Positions 46,118 through 58,739 of a stretch of DNA of 64,000 bases are shown piece after piece. Each line of letters opens with the position of its first letter. Positions within the stretch are counted from its first letter, which is position 1. The notes under the pieces were generated by a model, which worked only from the letters and a program-made list of their open reading frames with translations, ran no database searches and had not been told where the DNA came from. The stretch is from the NCBI GenBank assembly GCA_032622095.1, contig CP136064.1, forward strand, positions 181,072,011-181,136,010, in the 5' to 3' direction. The stretch is from Siphonodentalium dalli (lineage: Eukaryota; Mollusca; Scaphopoda; Gadilida; Siphonodentaliidae). The translations under genes were made by a program, and so were the position numbers.

Positions 46118-48774
46118 AAAGTGTCAATGACACTGTAGCTCAACTTGGAAAGGGAATAATTTAATATATTACAGTCAATGGAGCGATTAGGAATGTGGAA
46201 AGTTGAATGTCTAATACTAGTTTATAGACATGAAGAGAAAAGTAAAATCCAAGATGGCTGCTGGCGGCCATGTTTTCGGCCGAATGACCCCAAAATGAGT
46301 CGTTCCCATCTACATGTCATCGTTAACATCAATGACAAATTTTATGACGATCAGACTCAAGGTACGACCTGTGGCCCGTGCTAATGGATTAAATTTTGAA
46401 ATCCAAGATGGCCACTGGCGGCCATGTTTTTTGTCCGAATGACTTTTTCCCATTTACATTCCAATTTCATCAGCCATGAAATTTTTTATGATGATCAGAC
46501 TAAAGGTACGACCTGTAGCCCGTGGTAAAGGATTTAGTCATACAAAGAGTAAAATCCAAGTTGGCTGCTGGCGGCCATGTTTTTTCGCCAAATGACCCCA
46601 AAATTACTCGTTCCCATCTACATGTCAATATTAACATCCATGACAAATTTCATGATGATCAGACGAACAGTACGACCTGTGGCCCGTGCTAATGGATTAA
46701 ATTTTGAAATCCAAGATGGCCGCTGGCGGCCATGTTTTTTGTCCGAATGACCCCAAAATGACTCGTTCCCATCTACATTCCAATATCAACAGCCATGACA
46801 AATTTTATGATGATCAGACTAAAGGTACGACCTGTAGCCCGTGCTAAAGGATTTAGTCATACAAAGAGTAAAATCCAAGATGGCTGCTGGCGGCCATGTT
46901 TTTTGGCCGAATATCAACAGCCATGACAAATTTTATGATGATCAGACTAAAGGTACGACCTGTAGCCGTGCTAAAGGATTTAGTCATACAAAGAGTAAAA
47001 TCCAAGATCGCTGCTGGCGGCCATGTTTTTTGGCCGAATAACCCAAAATGACTCGTTCCCATCTACATGTGATTATTAACATTCTTGACAAATTTTATGA
47101 TGATCAGACTAAAAGTAGGAACTGTAGCCCGTGCTAAAGGATTTAGTCATGCAAAGAGTAAAATCCAAGACGGCTGCTGGTGGCCATGTTTTTGAGCCAA
47201 ATGACCCCAAAATGACTCGTTCCCATCTACATGTCAATATTAACATCCATAACAAATTTCATGATGATCAGACAAACAGTACGACCTGTGCTAATGGATT
47301 AAATTTTGAAATCCAAGATGGCCACCATGTTTTTTGTCCGAATGACCCCACAATGACTCGTTCCCATCTACATTCCAATATCAACAGCCATGACAAATTT
47401 TATGATGATCAGACTAAAGGTACGACCTGTAGCCCGTGCTAAAGGATTTAGTCATACAAAGAGTAAAATCCAAGATGGCTGCTGGCGGCCATGTTTTTTG
47501 GCCAAATGACCCCAAAATGACTCGTTCCCATCTACATGTGATTATTAACATTCTTGACAAATTTTATGATGATCAGACTAAAAGTAGGACCTGTAGCCCG
47601 TGCTAAAGGATTTAGTCATGCAAAGAGTAAAATCCAAGACGGCTGCTGGCGGCCATGTTTTTTGGCCGAATGACCCCAAAATGACTCGTTCCAATCTACA
47701 TGTCAATATTAACATCCATGACAAATTTCATGATGATCAGACGAACAGTGCGACCTGTGGCCCGTGCTAATGGATTGAATTTTGAAAACAAAGATGGCCA
47801 CTGGCGGCCATGTTTTTTGTCCCAATGACCCCAAAATGACTCGTTCCCATCTACATTCCAATAGCCATGACAAATTTTATGATGATCATACTAAAGGTAC
47901 GACCTGTAGCCCGTGCTAAAGGATTTAGTCATACAAAGAGTAAAATCCAAGATGGCTGCTGGCAGCCATGTTTTTTGGCCAAATGACCCCAAAATGACTC
48001 GTTCCCATCTACATGTCATTATTAACATTCTTGATCAGACAAACAGTACGGCCTGTAGCCCGTGCTAATGGTTTGAATTTTGAAATCCAAGATGGCCATG
48101 TTTTTTGTCCGAATGACCCCAAAATGACTCGTTCCCATCTACATGTCATTATTAACATTCTTGACAAATTTTATGATGATCAGACTAAAAGTAGGACCTG
48201 TAGCCCGTGCTAAAGGATTTAGTCATACAAAGAGTAAAATCCAAGATGGCTGCTGGCGGCCATGTTTTTTGGCCGAATGACCCCAAAATGACTCGTTCCC
48301 ATCTACATGTCATTATTAACATTCTTCACAAATTTTATGATGATCAGACTAAAGGTACGACCTGTAGCCCGTGCTAAAGAATTTAGTCATACAAAGTAAA
48401 ATCTAAGATGGCTGCCGGCGGCCATGTTTTTTGGCCGAATGACCCCAAAATTACTCGTTCCCATCTACATGTCAATATTAACATCCATGACAAATTTCAT
48501 GACAATAAGACAAACAGTACGGACTGTAGCCCGTGCTAATGGATTGAATTTTGAAATCCAAAATAGCCACTGGCAGCCATGTTTTTCGGCCGAATGACCC
48601 CAAAATGACTCGTTCCCATCTACATGTCAATGTCAACATCCATGACAAATTTCATAATAATCAAAAACTGTAGCCCGTGCTAAAGGAAATTGTTGACGAA
48701 TCACGCACACACACACGCACAGCGGATACCAAGCCAGGGCAATAGCTCAAACTTTACAAAGTTAAGTTGAGCTA
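46118..48774 (+). repeat. Long ~150-bp tandem array, Helentron-like
   Basis: Starts GAAAGTGTCAATGACACTGT and AGCTCAACTT; ends CAATAGCTCAAACTTTACAA...AAGTTGAGCTA, so short inverted repeats (AGCTCAACTT/AAGTTGAGCT) lie near both ends. In between are about 16 units of ~150-165 bp, alternating two subtypes (AAGATGGCTGCTGGCGGCCA and AAGATGGCCACTGGCGGCCA), each with CCCCAAAATGACTCGTTCCC. A (CA)n tract precedes the end. Open frames inside are repeat translations. Confidence 0.65.
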
Positions 48775-48799
48775 AAAACTATGAAGCATACATAGTGGC

Positions 48800-50683
48800 C
48801 TCTGATCAGATATACATGGTAGGGGGCACAGACGATTGGGATATTCTATCGAAATATCTCAACTCTGGTTGATCTTATCGAGTAATTTATGAAGTTGAGT
48901 GCATCTATTACCAGAGCTGCATTTGGTAAAATTTGGGTGGTGAAAAGGATATGCATGGTGATTGATTGCCTTAATTGCATGATATGAGAAGCTTTTGGAG
49001 TCTACATGGGCAATATCTCCAATTATCTGCTCAACGATTGGGAAAATTTGTTTAATCATTGATGCATCAATTTGAAGAAACTTACAAAAGGAAATGTTCC
49101 TAAACCAATAGCCACTCATGTTGAAACACGGTGTGTAACCCCACCATAGCGTTAGGAAAATAGAGAAGTTATGTCTTTTAGGGAGAATCTGACGTCCAAT
49201 CTAGAGGTCACCCCAAATAACCATATGAACTTTTGATGAGGCATGTAGGGTGTGCCAATTGATTTTAGTAATGAAAAGAGTAAAATCAAGATGGCCACCA
49301 TGTTTTGAAATTCTGAAAATATTGTTTGCTCCCATCTCGAGCGAGCACCCCCCCCCCCCCCCCCCCCCCCCCCACACAAAATCTACAATAAATTCAGACT
49401 GAAGGGTGTGCGGATTGACTCACATATGCAGATCGCACCCATATTGAAAGCAATCAGTTATCATTTGGAAACCATCTGAGATGGATGGACACTAGAGATT
49501 TCTAAGTCAGTCTCTCTCTCGGAGAGAAAGGAGAAAGAAAAAAAACATTTCAGGGGACAACAAAGGACAGGATGGAATAAAGACAAAATGCAGTTGATTA
49601 ACAAAATGTTTTATCAAATATCAACATTTAAAAATGAAAAATATATGCTTTATGAATGAATAAATGAAAATGATTATATGGCCCGAGATTATCTACATGT
49701 TTGGTCTTTAAAAGACTGGACAGCCAGTTTCCCTCTGCTTTGTTGTAGAGGAAAACCTCACATTTACAGATGAATAAAAGCTGATGTGCAGTCTCAATTA
49801 CCAGGCTCTGTCAGGTACACCACAGGTGAGAATCTACTAGCTTTCAGCCTATCAACAGCAGGAGGAAGTCTCCTAGTATCAAATTAAACCTAGCAATTGT
49901 TTCATAAAGTTTGGGGGGGGGGGGGTTTGATATCCTTAGAAGTAACAACTAGAAGTGTTTCATTGTTCCATTTATTGTGATATGGTAATAATAGAGAGCA
50001 TTTGTGCAGAAAGCTGGAAACTGCCAATGAATTTCTGTACAATCTTAAGAAGTATAGAGTCCGTATGCCATTAACTTATCAACCAAATTTCATCTTCAGA
50101 ATGTGATAAAAGCAGGCAAGTGCTAGGTTTAATTTAAAACCAGAACATTATAGTCAATTTAATCATAGCATCATTATCCAATCAGAAATAATGTCTCCCC
50201 AAAAGTAACTCAAAACAGCTGTGAGCATTAAATATATGGCTATTTCTGTTTTCATTTGCTAAATAATGTGAGATAGTTTTTGTAACTGGTCATTATGATG
50301 ATACTTTTAGACTGATGAATTAGTAACTTTATAATTATGTTAACTTCGAGGAGTATTTTGCTGGCACAGAAAAAGCCAAATAGAAACCTTTTCAAATTTA
50401 GTCTACAGTTTGGTTATACCAGCATTGTCTTTTCCAAGTGAAGTTGAACACATTTACCGGTGGGAGAAAATGAAGAGTAATAAACAAGTAGTGAAAGCCA
50501 TTTCCAAGTTATTTACCAAAGCGACATCATACTGGACAAATGGACAAAAACAAGTAAGCCAACAGCTGCCAAAAAAAAAACCAAACACCATTAAAGATGT
50601 GAGTGAATTCGACCCGAGACATCTCAAGACCATAAAGTCAAAACAAAACTGTTGGGTCCATAATCAATGGCCCTTGCAAAGTA
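48800..50683. other. Intergenic, mostly unassigned
   Basis: Contains a 26-base C run (49348-49373) and a remnant of the AAGATGGCCACCATG repeat at 49260-49310. Two frames of ordinary composition (minus 48859-49119; plus 50410-50697) are discussed as findings and not called as genes. Confidence 0.45.
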
Positions 50684-50894
50684 CAGTAATGCTCTAAGTA
50701 ATCGACTTCTTAACCACAGCAGAATTATGGGTGACTTTTCAGGATTTAGTCGGAAATATAGCTTGTTGCTATTCATCGGAAAGCTCTCCGAGAGCTTTCC
50801 GATGAATGGCAACAAGCCATATTTCCGACTAAATCCTGAAAAGTTACCCATAATTCTGCTGTGGTTATGGAGTCGATTACTTAGGGCATTACTG
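50684..50894. mobile_element. Longest, near-perfect TA-flanked palindromic MITE
   Basis: 211 bp with arms of ~100 bp: CAGTAATGCTCTAAGTAATC and its inverse at the ends, centre GAAAGCTCTCCGAGAGCTTTC, TA on both sides (50682-50683, 50895-50896). Likely the fullest member of the family seen at 1-80, 20986, 36508 and 36682. Confidence 0.92.
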
Positions 50895-50896
50895 TA

Positions 50897-53130
50897 TCTC
50901 TTCACATAAAACATCACTCATCTTAAGAGAGATACATTTCATGTTCCAAGAGCTGATATCATTTTTGGTAATAAATTTGTGTTTTTCGTTCTTGGCAATT
51001 CAAGTCATAAAACTCTAGGGTCAAGCCAGCAAACAACGGGTCGGACACGGTCATTGACTGACGCAAAACACCTAAATGTCCGGTACAAATCAATTTGCGC
51101 CTGTCATCTTGACCGGCAGTGCTTGCTTGGCGATCTTGGTTTTAAAATCATGCATATTTTGAATGTTTTCAAACTACAAAAGTTACTAAACCACGCGTGT
51201 TTTATTTATTTTCGTAATTAAATTTAGCAAGTCGCGACTGCGCATGCTCTTCTAATTCGGCATCTTCCATCACCGGACGTGAGCCTCGGGGGCGGTGATG
51301 GAATCTGACGAGGTTTGCCGAATGACTGGTATTACTGAACTCGTCAAAACTCGGAACCTATCGATGTGGATAGACGAATGTTGACCACAAGTCTTTTCAA
51401 ACACCCATCGCAATAGATTACATTTTCTCCACTCCCTATAACAAATTAAAGAGCAGATGACGTATGATATCTATGCTCCCTATATATTTTGGCCAGTCGA
51501 TGGGAGTTAGCCGCAACATTTTGCAACAAAATGGGCACGCAATAGTCAGTTCGTTCCGCCGGTCGACATAATAATGCTGAATTGTGCTATTTTTAGTTAT
51601 TACTGGGAATCCCCAATTAGATTCTCAAAATGATAACAAATTTACCCGTTAAAAAGAATGAAAAAAGTAGTTTAAGCGCGGGAGTTGACAATGAAAAAAA
51701 AAGAAGAAAATGTGACACAAAAAGAATTGACATTGCGCCACCCCAGCATAAATTTAAAAATAGATTAATAACGACTTAGCCATTTACGGTTTACCATGCT
51801 GATAAAAATGGATCAAAGTTTTAATCATTTTGGTGCACTAATTATCACAACACATTGATTTTTATTATTATTTGTTGCTTGCTTAATGCCTTAATAAAAC
51901 TTCACATTAATTTCATAATTTTCATTGGTTGTTTCCTTCCTTAGTAATTGCTTGGCAATATGACACTGTTACATGGAATGCAGTGAGACTGATCTATGAT
52001 CTAAGCTTTTGATCATGCTGTTCATTACAGCAAAAACAAACATTATGTTACATTATAATTATATTGAACAAGGTCAGAGATGGTAAAACCATAACATTGA
52101 TAACAGAACACAATAATACTGACGTTATACTGGGGTACAGGGGTTTTGAAAGAGTATAGGTAGCTCAGTTTATATTAAAAATCCATGACAGGCACTGAAC
52201 TTCATATGACAGACACCAGTCAGTTGGTGCCTGTCATAGGGAAAATTTGAGAAATTATTTGCAGGCTTGCCTAGGGTCTACATTAATGGTTGTCTAAAAT
52301 AATAGTTACAAAGGTATTTGCATTCATGGAAATTATACTGTGAGAAAAGCAGCGAAACATTACTTTTAGGGTGTTCTCACAATAGAGAGACCATGAAATG
52401 ATCTACCCACCTATGCTAGTAGCATAATAAAGAACATGTTTTGATATGGGTAAATTTGCATTTCCTCAAAATGCACAAATAGTAAAAGCAATCAATCACA
52501 CTCAAAACCAATAATTTTGGTGTGAAATATTAGATGCATCAAGCATCATATCAATGAGGCCAAACATTTAACCTGACAGAGCCTGGAACATAAAATGTAC
52601 CCTTAAAAAAGTGAGGAAAAGAAAATTAGAATCTCGACAATAAATTCTCAATAACAACTTCCAACACCATAAATTATTGTGACAATCTTCTCCCTGAAGA
52701 TTGTTTGCTATTGCATCAGAAGCTGATGAGATTTAATTATTTGGCAAACTCCCAATCAAACATTTGCAGTTATACACTTCACTTGGTGATTATATGATAT
52801 TCCACATATGTATATAGAACACCCCTATATATAAGGTGATAGCCAAATTAAACATGTGGATGTATGGTGAACATTCAAAGATGAACATCAGATATTCTGA
52901 AAAATAAGCAGATTCCTTATAAAAAAAATGTACAAAACTAAAGGGCAGATCCAGACAGGGAAAGAAATATTGGAGAATTTCATTAATGTGAAATGTACAT
53001 TTGTTTGTGACCATAATAAGCTATAGTAGATTCTGTCCTTACATCAAAAGTGATGAAGGAGTCATTCGTTTGTTTTTTCCCCCAGGATTCCCCCCCCCAA
53101 ATGTGTTTGGAGCAAATCAAACTATTCGGG
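50897..53130. other. Intergenic between MITE and Piwi 3' end
   Basis: No gene recognised. One GC-richer imperfect inverted repeat lies at 51256-51328 (TTCGGCATCTTCCATCACCG against CGGTGATGGAATC...GCCGAA). Confidence 0.5.
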
Positions 53131-53136
53131 TTTATT
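53131..53136 (-). terminator. Candidate Piwi poly(A) signal
   Basis: An AATAAA hexamer on the minus strand lies 556 bp downstream of the Piwi stop, which would give a 3' UTR of about 0.57 kb. It is the nearest canonical hexamer I noticed. Transcript data would be needed to prefer it over others in this AT-rich sequence. Confidence 0.35.
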
Positions 53137-53691
53137 AATTTTTCACCTGTAAGTCATTTACTGATTGAATCTGCCCATAATACGACTAGTCTCTGTTACT
53201 CCAGCTAAGACATTTAATAGCACCATAATGCTACAGGGAATAGTAATTGCCACAAGTCTAATCAATTCACAATTATCTATTTGAAACTGATATGTCCACT
53301 CAGGTCCATCTTGGAAGCTTCTATGAGAAAATTTTCCAGGAAACTTCACAATCAGATTGAGAAATCGTTAAGGCACAAGCAAAACTATTTGAAAGAATCG
53401 AGTCCAGATTCATTCAGATGAGAGCAAATGTAAACGAATTAATAATGTGTTCTCACATTTCCATTAAAATGAATCTAACACAGACCAGACCCTCCAAACG
53501 TACTCACTCTGCATAACAAGAAATATAACAACTCTTACAAAAAATAACTGTCTTGGAATGCATCATCATTATGATCATCAATCACACCCAACAGAATACA
53601 TCAGAAGAACTATGTTGAAGTAGCTCTTCAGAACTCTTGTGTTTTCTATTACAAAAACCAATCCCTGTTGACTAATACACACTGGTTTAAA

Positions 53692-53835
<144 letters not shown>

Positions 53836-54561
53836 TTAGAAAGACAATATTTGAAACAATTCATTTTAAATACTTATTCTAATAATGTATAGATATAGAA
53901 GTTCACTGATCCAGGCTAGAATCAAGGCCCCACTCCCAACGTCAAAAGTACTCAATTCCCCCCAAATTCTAGTTTAAAATCTTCTCGTTTACCAACGCAA
54001 TTTATTTCAGTATGCTTATCCCAAATAATACTTTAAAAAAATTTCATTTAGATGTGATGTCGATTTAGAACACAGCACACAACAACTTGCTAGAATGCAA
54101 CTTTTGTGCATAGCTCAGAGGCATCATTGCTAGGGTTACTCTTATAAGTATCTGTCAGGCTTATAGCAGATGTTGTAATCCTTGTAATTCCATCAGGGTT
54201 CACGCTGGCCGAAAAATTATTTTGCCCATTTCTGGATTTGTTAACATGGATTGACTATTGAAAGAGTGAGTGATTTACTGAGATCTGGTTATTTTCAGGT
54301 AATTGCTGGCAAAAGCTTGAAACATTCTGGCCAAATGTAAATTTCTTATGGCATTTTTGAAAACAATTTGGCCATTGGCCACCGACTGTTTGAAACCTAA
54401 CTTCATAGGTTATGTTGTAACAGATTTAATGTCCATATCCAATATGCTTCTAACTCAATTGGTTCCAGCTTGTAATCTGAATGCAAGTACTGCTCTAATT
54501 AGCATGCATACATTGTTTCAGTCGTAGCTATAATATAATTTTCAAGAGCAATTGTACTTAC

Positions 54562-54709
54562 AGGCCAGTTGTAGTAGAGATGGGTCATCTTGTAACTGAG
54601 ACGTTGGATATGGTCGGGCTTCAAACCAGATGTGTCCCATATGACGTTGAAATGAGTGGGTGTCACTGTTCCCTGTCGAACACTCTGTGCAACCAGGAAA
54701 AAGTCATAC
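54562..54709 (-). CDS. piwi: Piwi exon ([15 protein letters not shown]...)
   Basis: This 148-nt exon completes the split tryptophan and adds 49 codons, ending in phase 0 at CCT|GTAAGT. It contains [20 protein letters not shown], then [18 protein letters not shown] and YYNWP. These correspond to the Argonaute-family stretch before the catalytic histidine, nearly colinear with PIWIL1 ([33 protein letters not shown]). There are no indels relative to the family over this block and no stop codons. Confidence 0.95.
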
Positions 54710-56158
54710 CTGAAAGAAAAAAACGTATTTAACACTCCTTGCATGATGAAATTTATCATGTAATTGCTAGGTCATGGCAAAATAAACCTGTTAAGTCATT
54801 TCAAATTATACTACTACTGCAAAATACAATAACAATTTGAGCTTTACAAAGACTATTTGATATAGACCTGCCAAATTCCAAGTCGAAAAAGGGCTGTAAC
54901 TCATGTAAAAATAATTGGACGGCATGTATTTTTAGCTCAGAAATAGACAGTCTTCGGTTCAGATTAAATAAACCAAGCTGGTGTTATCGGTAGGAAAGAA
55001 AATTGAGTGAAAATCCAACGAAAAGGTATGTAGTTCTTGTGAAAATAGGCAGGCGGAACCCGAATTTGACCTGCGTTTTGTGTTAGTAAATCACATACCA
55101 AATTTCTTTCCATGGACAATTAGAAAATTATGCATAACCTATTTTACGTTTGCCTGGTTTGTGCTTAGGTAACCCCTAGGTTAGCAGAAGAGTTACACAA
55201 ACACTACAACTGGTAATATTTACAGATGGACAACTCATTAAACTATAATTTTGAATGTATCATTTTGGGACTTGATTGAGCAATAAATAAGGTGAGATTC
55301 AGTATCTTGCGAGAACTACATAAAACTTTGGCATGACCTGTTTGTCTTAAGGTGGCATTTTCATTTTAAGTAACCTCCAGGCTAACTGAATGGTCGATTG
55401 TTTCAAATTTACAGGCCTGATGTAGAATGTGGGTATGATTTTCCCCCATCCTGTGCTATCAAAGAACGAAATCTGATAATTAACACCAGAGTTAAAAGGT
55501 GATATGTTCTGATGGAGGGACAGAGCCCTCAGGCATACTAATAGACCATTCCACTTTTATAGCTAAATGAGAGAATCCATTCAGTATAGAAAAGGTTAAC
55601 CACACCTTAAGATTTTCAGCACCAAACAAACCCTAAGTTCAACTCTGAAATTATAGAGTAATTCTTGCTTTTGTCGCATTCCTGTCCAGTTTTGGGGATT
55701 AAAATATATCAATATACAAGTAAATTATCTTTAATCTGGCATTATATGATTGACAGAAGAGTTACCGATGATTAACACTTACGAGTTCAAACGTTTCGGC
55801 CAGGGTTAAAAAGTAGGGACCATAGAACCTAAGATAGGATCCATGGGCCAACCATGGTTTTAGCCCATCGTATGCAGATTTTGAAATTGCAAAAATTATA
55901 AACATTAGGATGTCATATGTGGCAATAATCCTGAAAACAGAATTACTATTTATGGAATTGGCAACGGGACTAGTTTATCAGTTAATATTCATGGCATACG
56001 ATCATACATTCACATTTTCCTAAATAATTTTTTTTTGGGCATCAAAACCGGATCCACTTTTCAGACGGCCAACCCTACAATTCCCGCTCCCCACCATGAA
56101 AGCAATTATTATTGTTTCATAACAAACTGATAATACATGTTTGTATGCTCTCACTTAC

Positions 56159-56284
56159 CACTCTGGCCTGGTTATCCCAGAATCGATTATTGTTCCTGGC
56201 TGTGGGTTGACATAGTTTCTACCATCTTGGGCGAAAAATCTGCCATTGATTCTTTTCTTTACAACAATAAAGCACACCTTTGGG
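56159..56284 (-). CDS. piwi: Piwi exon (VVKKRIN...RPEW)
   Basis: This 126-nt exon is spliced after GATTTTCAG and starts by completing a serine codon. It ends with the first two bases of a tryptophan codon at TG|GTAAGT. The peptide PKVCFIVVKKRINGRFFAQ followed by NPQPGTIID and ITRPE matches the PIWIL1 block that begins VIVVKKRVNTRFFAQ and ends EVTRPEWYDFF. It forms core beta-strands of the RNase H fold. Introns on either side are short (614 bp and 1.45 kb). An open frame on the opposite strand (56137-56337) is a shadow. Confidence 0.94.
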
Positions 56285-56898
56285 CTGAAAATCAAGAATT
56301 TTACCATAAAATGAAAGAACTGGTAAAGATGAAATAAATGCATGGATATAAGACCGTCCAAAATTAATTGATTTTCATTTTTCAGGCAATTTTGTATTTC
56401 AGATCAATGCGAGAGGGAGGATTTTATTTGTTGTTTTTTTTGTTTCTATTCCCAGTCACATACATACATTTAGGACCACTAAAATCCTGCATATAAAGGA
56501 ACCTAAACTGAAATACCCGAGATGCAATGTAATGACCAACTACCAGCTGAACATTTTTTGGCCATTTGACCCAGTGTCAGACCATCTATCATGGATATCA
56601 CTGTCATGCCAAAAATTACTCATTCCAATCTACGTGTGAATGTCATCAGCTATGACAAATTTCATAATGATAGACCTGTAACCCGTGCTAATGTAAATTG
56701 TCAAGTTGACTTAAAAAGGTGGCATTGTTTCCATAACTTGTCCAGGCCTGGAAGCGATATTATAAAAAAAAACAAAAACTTTTCCAGATTCCAGACAAGG
56801 ATACAAACCCTCGATATAACTCTTAAAAATTCAGTGAAAAAAAGACTATAAATTTCCTTAAATTCATTGCCAAAATAATCATGAGATAGAACACTAAC

Positions 56899-57055
56899 CT
56901 GTAATCCTGTCCCATTTGAGTTTTGAAAACCTCTAGCACCTGAGGTACCTCATGTTCATGAACAGTTTGCAACTGACCATCTCCTACTCCATCACGGAAG
57001 ATTATGATTCTGGATGGCAAATTCCCATTGACACTATGGTAGTGTTTTAGTCCAG
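56899..57055 (-). CDS. piwi: Piwi exon with catalytic Asp 2 (RDGVGDGQL)
   Basis: This 157-nt exon is spliced after TTTATTAG (AG at 57056-57057), completes an alanine codon, and ends AG|GTTAGT in phase 2. It carries GLKHYHSVNGNLPSR, then IIIFRDGVGDGQLQTV, the signature of Piwi proteins, in which the aspartate after arginine is the second catalytic residue. Its distance from the glutamate of the previous exon is 32 residues, as in Siwi. The rest (EVPQVLEVFKTQMGQDY) is the helix after the strand. The 4.43-kb intron upstream holds a complete Harbinger-like element and a >2-kb repeat array. Confidence 0.94.
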
Positions 57056-57339
57056 CTAATAAACAGAAGAAACAATCATGTAATGGCAATTTTTTTTAAA
57101 CCTTTCAGCCGTATAAAGTGATATAATAGTGTAGTTACAGCCCCATGGAATATGGTAGATCAATGTGCATTGAAAATGAGCCAAGCATTTAGTAAAAACA
57201 TGCTGTCCCTTGAATTCATTCACTCTGCAGTATGATCTCTACCAATAACTGACTTATTTTTGCTTTCGGGATTGGGGAAAAAACAACAAGAGGTACGCTG
57301 TCGCGTGGCATTTCACCCCGACCGTAGCAATTCGGATTA

Positions 57340-58715
57340 GGCCTAAACAAATAATACGTTTGTTTCCGCTAACCCGACCGACCCTATTTTAAACCGCCGA
57401 CCCTAGACTTTTTATTGCCATTGCAAACAAAACAAAATTGGACAAAAAAAAAAAAAAAAATTATTTAAAAAAAATATATATTTAATTTAGGTCCCAATTC
57501 ATATCATAACAAGATGAAAAACATTTATATATTTATATATATTGACATAAGAAATTTAAGTTTACAAAAAGATTTAAGCTTAACAGTTGGAATCATACTG
57601 TAAAGTATGTTTGGTTATAGCTTTCATCTGTGAAAACTTCAAATAATTTGAGTTCAGGTGCGGTATGTTATCATTCAGCGTTCAGACTTCAGTATTTCAA
57701 TCAATTACAGCACAGGAACATTAACAATTTGATCAAATCAACCTGGTTATCAAGTGGGATCTCATAATACCAAATGAAAAATTAACATAGAGATTAGTAC
57801 CATATATAGTCATTACTATCTTAATACATGTACATTGTTTCTGTACTACATGTACATGTAGGATTTCTGTATTACATGTACATGTAGTATATTATGTACG
57901 GTATGTGTCTCACTTGAATTTTATAAAATAGCCTATTTATGAATTAGAGTGATGATGGCAAGTCTAATTTCAAGCAGGATATGGCTTCCGATAAGCATAA
58001 TCCATAGAATCAAAAGATATCTGACAATAACTTATAAGCATTTCCAATCCATACATATATAAAAAGTTCCAAAGTTATGCTTGAGAAACTTGATAAAATT
58101 GACCTCTCTGTAAAATTCAAAATACTGACTCAAAGAGCCTTAGATTAGATCTAAATGCAATGGATTTTCAAAAAATTTCCAGGGGAAGAACCCCCACCAT
58201 CATCAGGGGGTCACCCTTCCCAAACATTCATCTGATCAGGCCTTCAGGTTATGCCTTCGGCATATCATTGCCCAAAAACAGGTGTCCCCAAAAAATACAT
58301 AGATCCTTCACTGAATGCGGAGAAGGTGGTGTTGTGAAGCCATCCTTAAGAGATCGGTACAAGACGGTCACTCCAATATGTGAACAGTGCAGTGGTGCTG
58401 GACTGACTCCAGTTGTCGCCAGACCATATAGGAAATATTAGGATTATCAAAGACTATCTTAGTATATAGACTAGTATATATGTAAATATTAAAGCATATG
58501 TAAGATTGAATTGGAGTTTCTAGTTCCTCTGTCATCTGGGTTAACCTGATTGGGGCTAAGAAGTGCATAGTTTGGGTTATTGACAAGTATTATACAGTTA
58601 TTTTTAAAGATACTGAAAAAAAAAAAATTAACAAAAAAAAAAAAGTTAAGCCTACCTACCTACCCTATTTTTTTTTAGCTCGTTAGCGGAAACAAAGGTA
58701 TTATTTGTTTAGGCC
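57340..58715. mobile_element. Harbinger-like transposon copy B, inverted relative to copy A
   Basis: Begins GGCCTAAACAAATAATACG and ends with its inverse, flanked by TTA (57337-57339 and 58716-58718), inside a Piwi intron. It aligns along its length with 19608-20936 in reverse complement. The plus-strand frame 58160-58441 extends the shared peptide with CSGAGLTPVVARPY. A solo end (GGAAACAAAGAGG...GGCCTAA) lies at 61110-61147. Confidence 0.82.
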
Positions 58716-58739
58716 TTAAGCATGGACGAAACTGCGGAT

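Noticed and set aside
46178-48213. Multiple plus-strand frames with NDPKMTRSHLHVN
   Set aside because: They recur in every ~150-bp unit of the array and in the arrays at 5.3 and 17.1 kb; repeat translation rather than a protein family.
54193-54415. Possible further hAT-like element (CAGGGTTCACGCTGGCC ... GAAACCTA) in a Piwi intron
   Set aside because: The ends are weakly inverted and I could not find a matching target duplication.
56137-56337. Plus-strand frame
   Set aside because: Antisense shadow of a Piwi exon.
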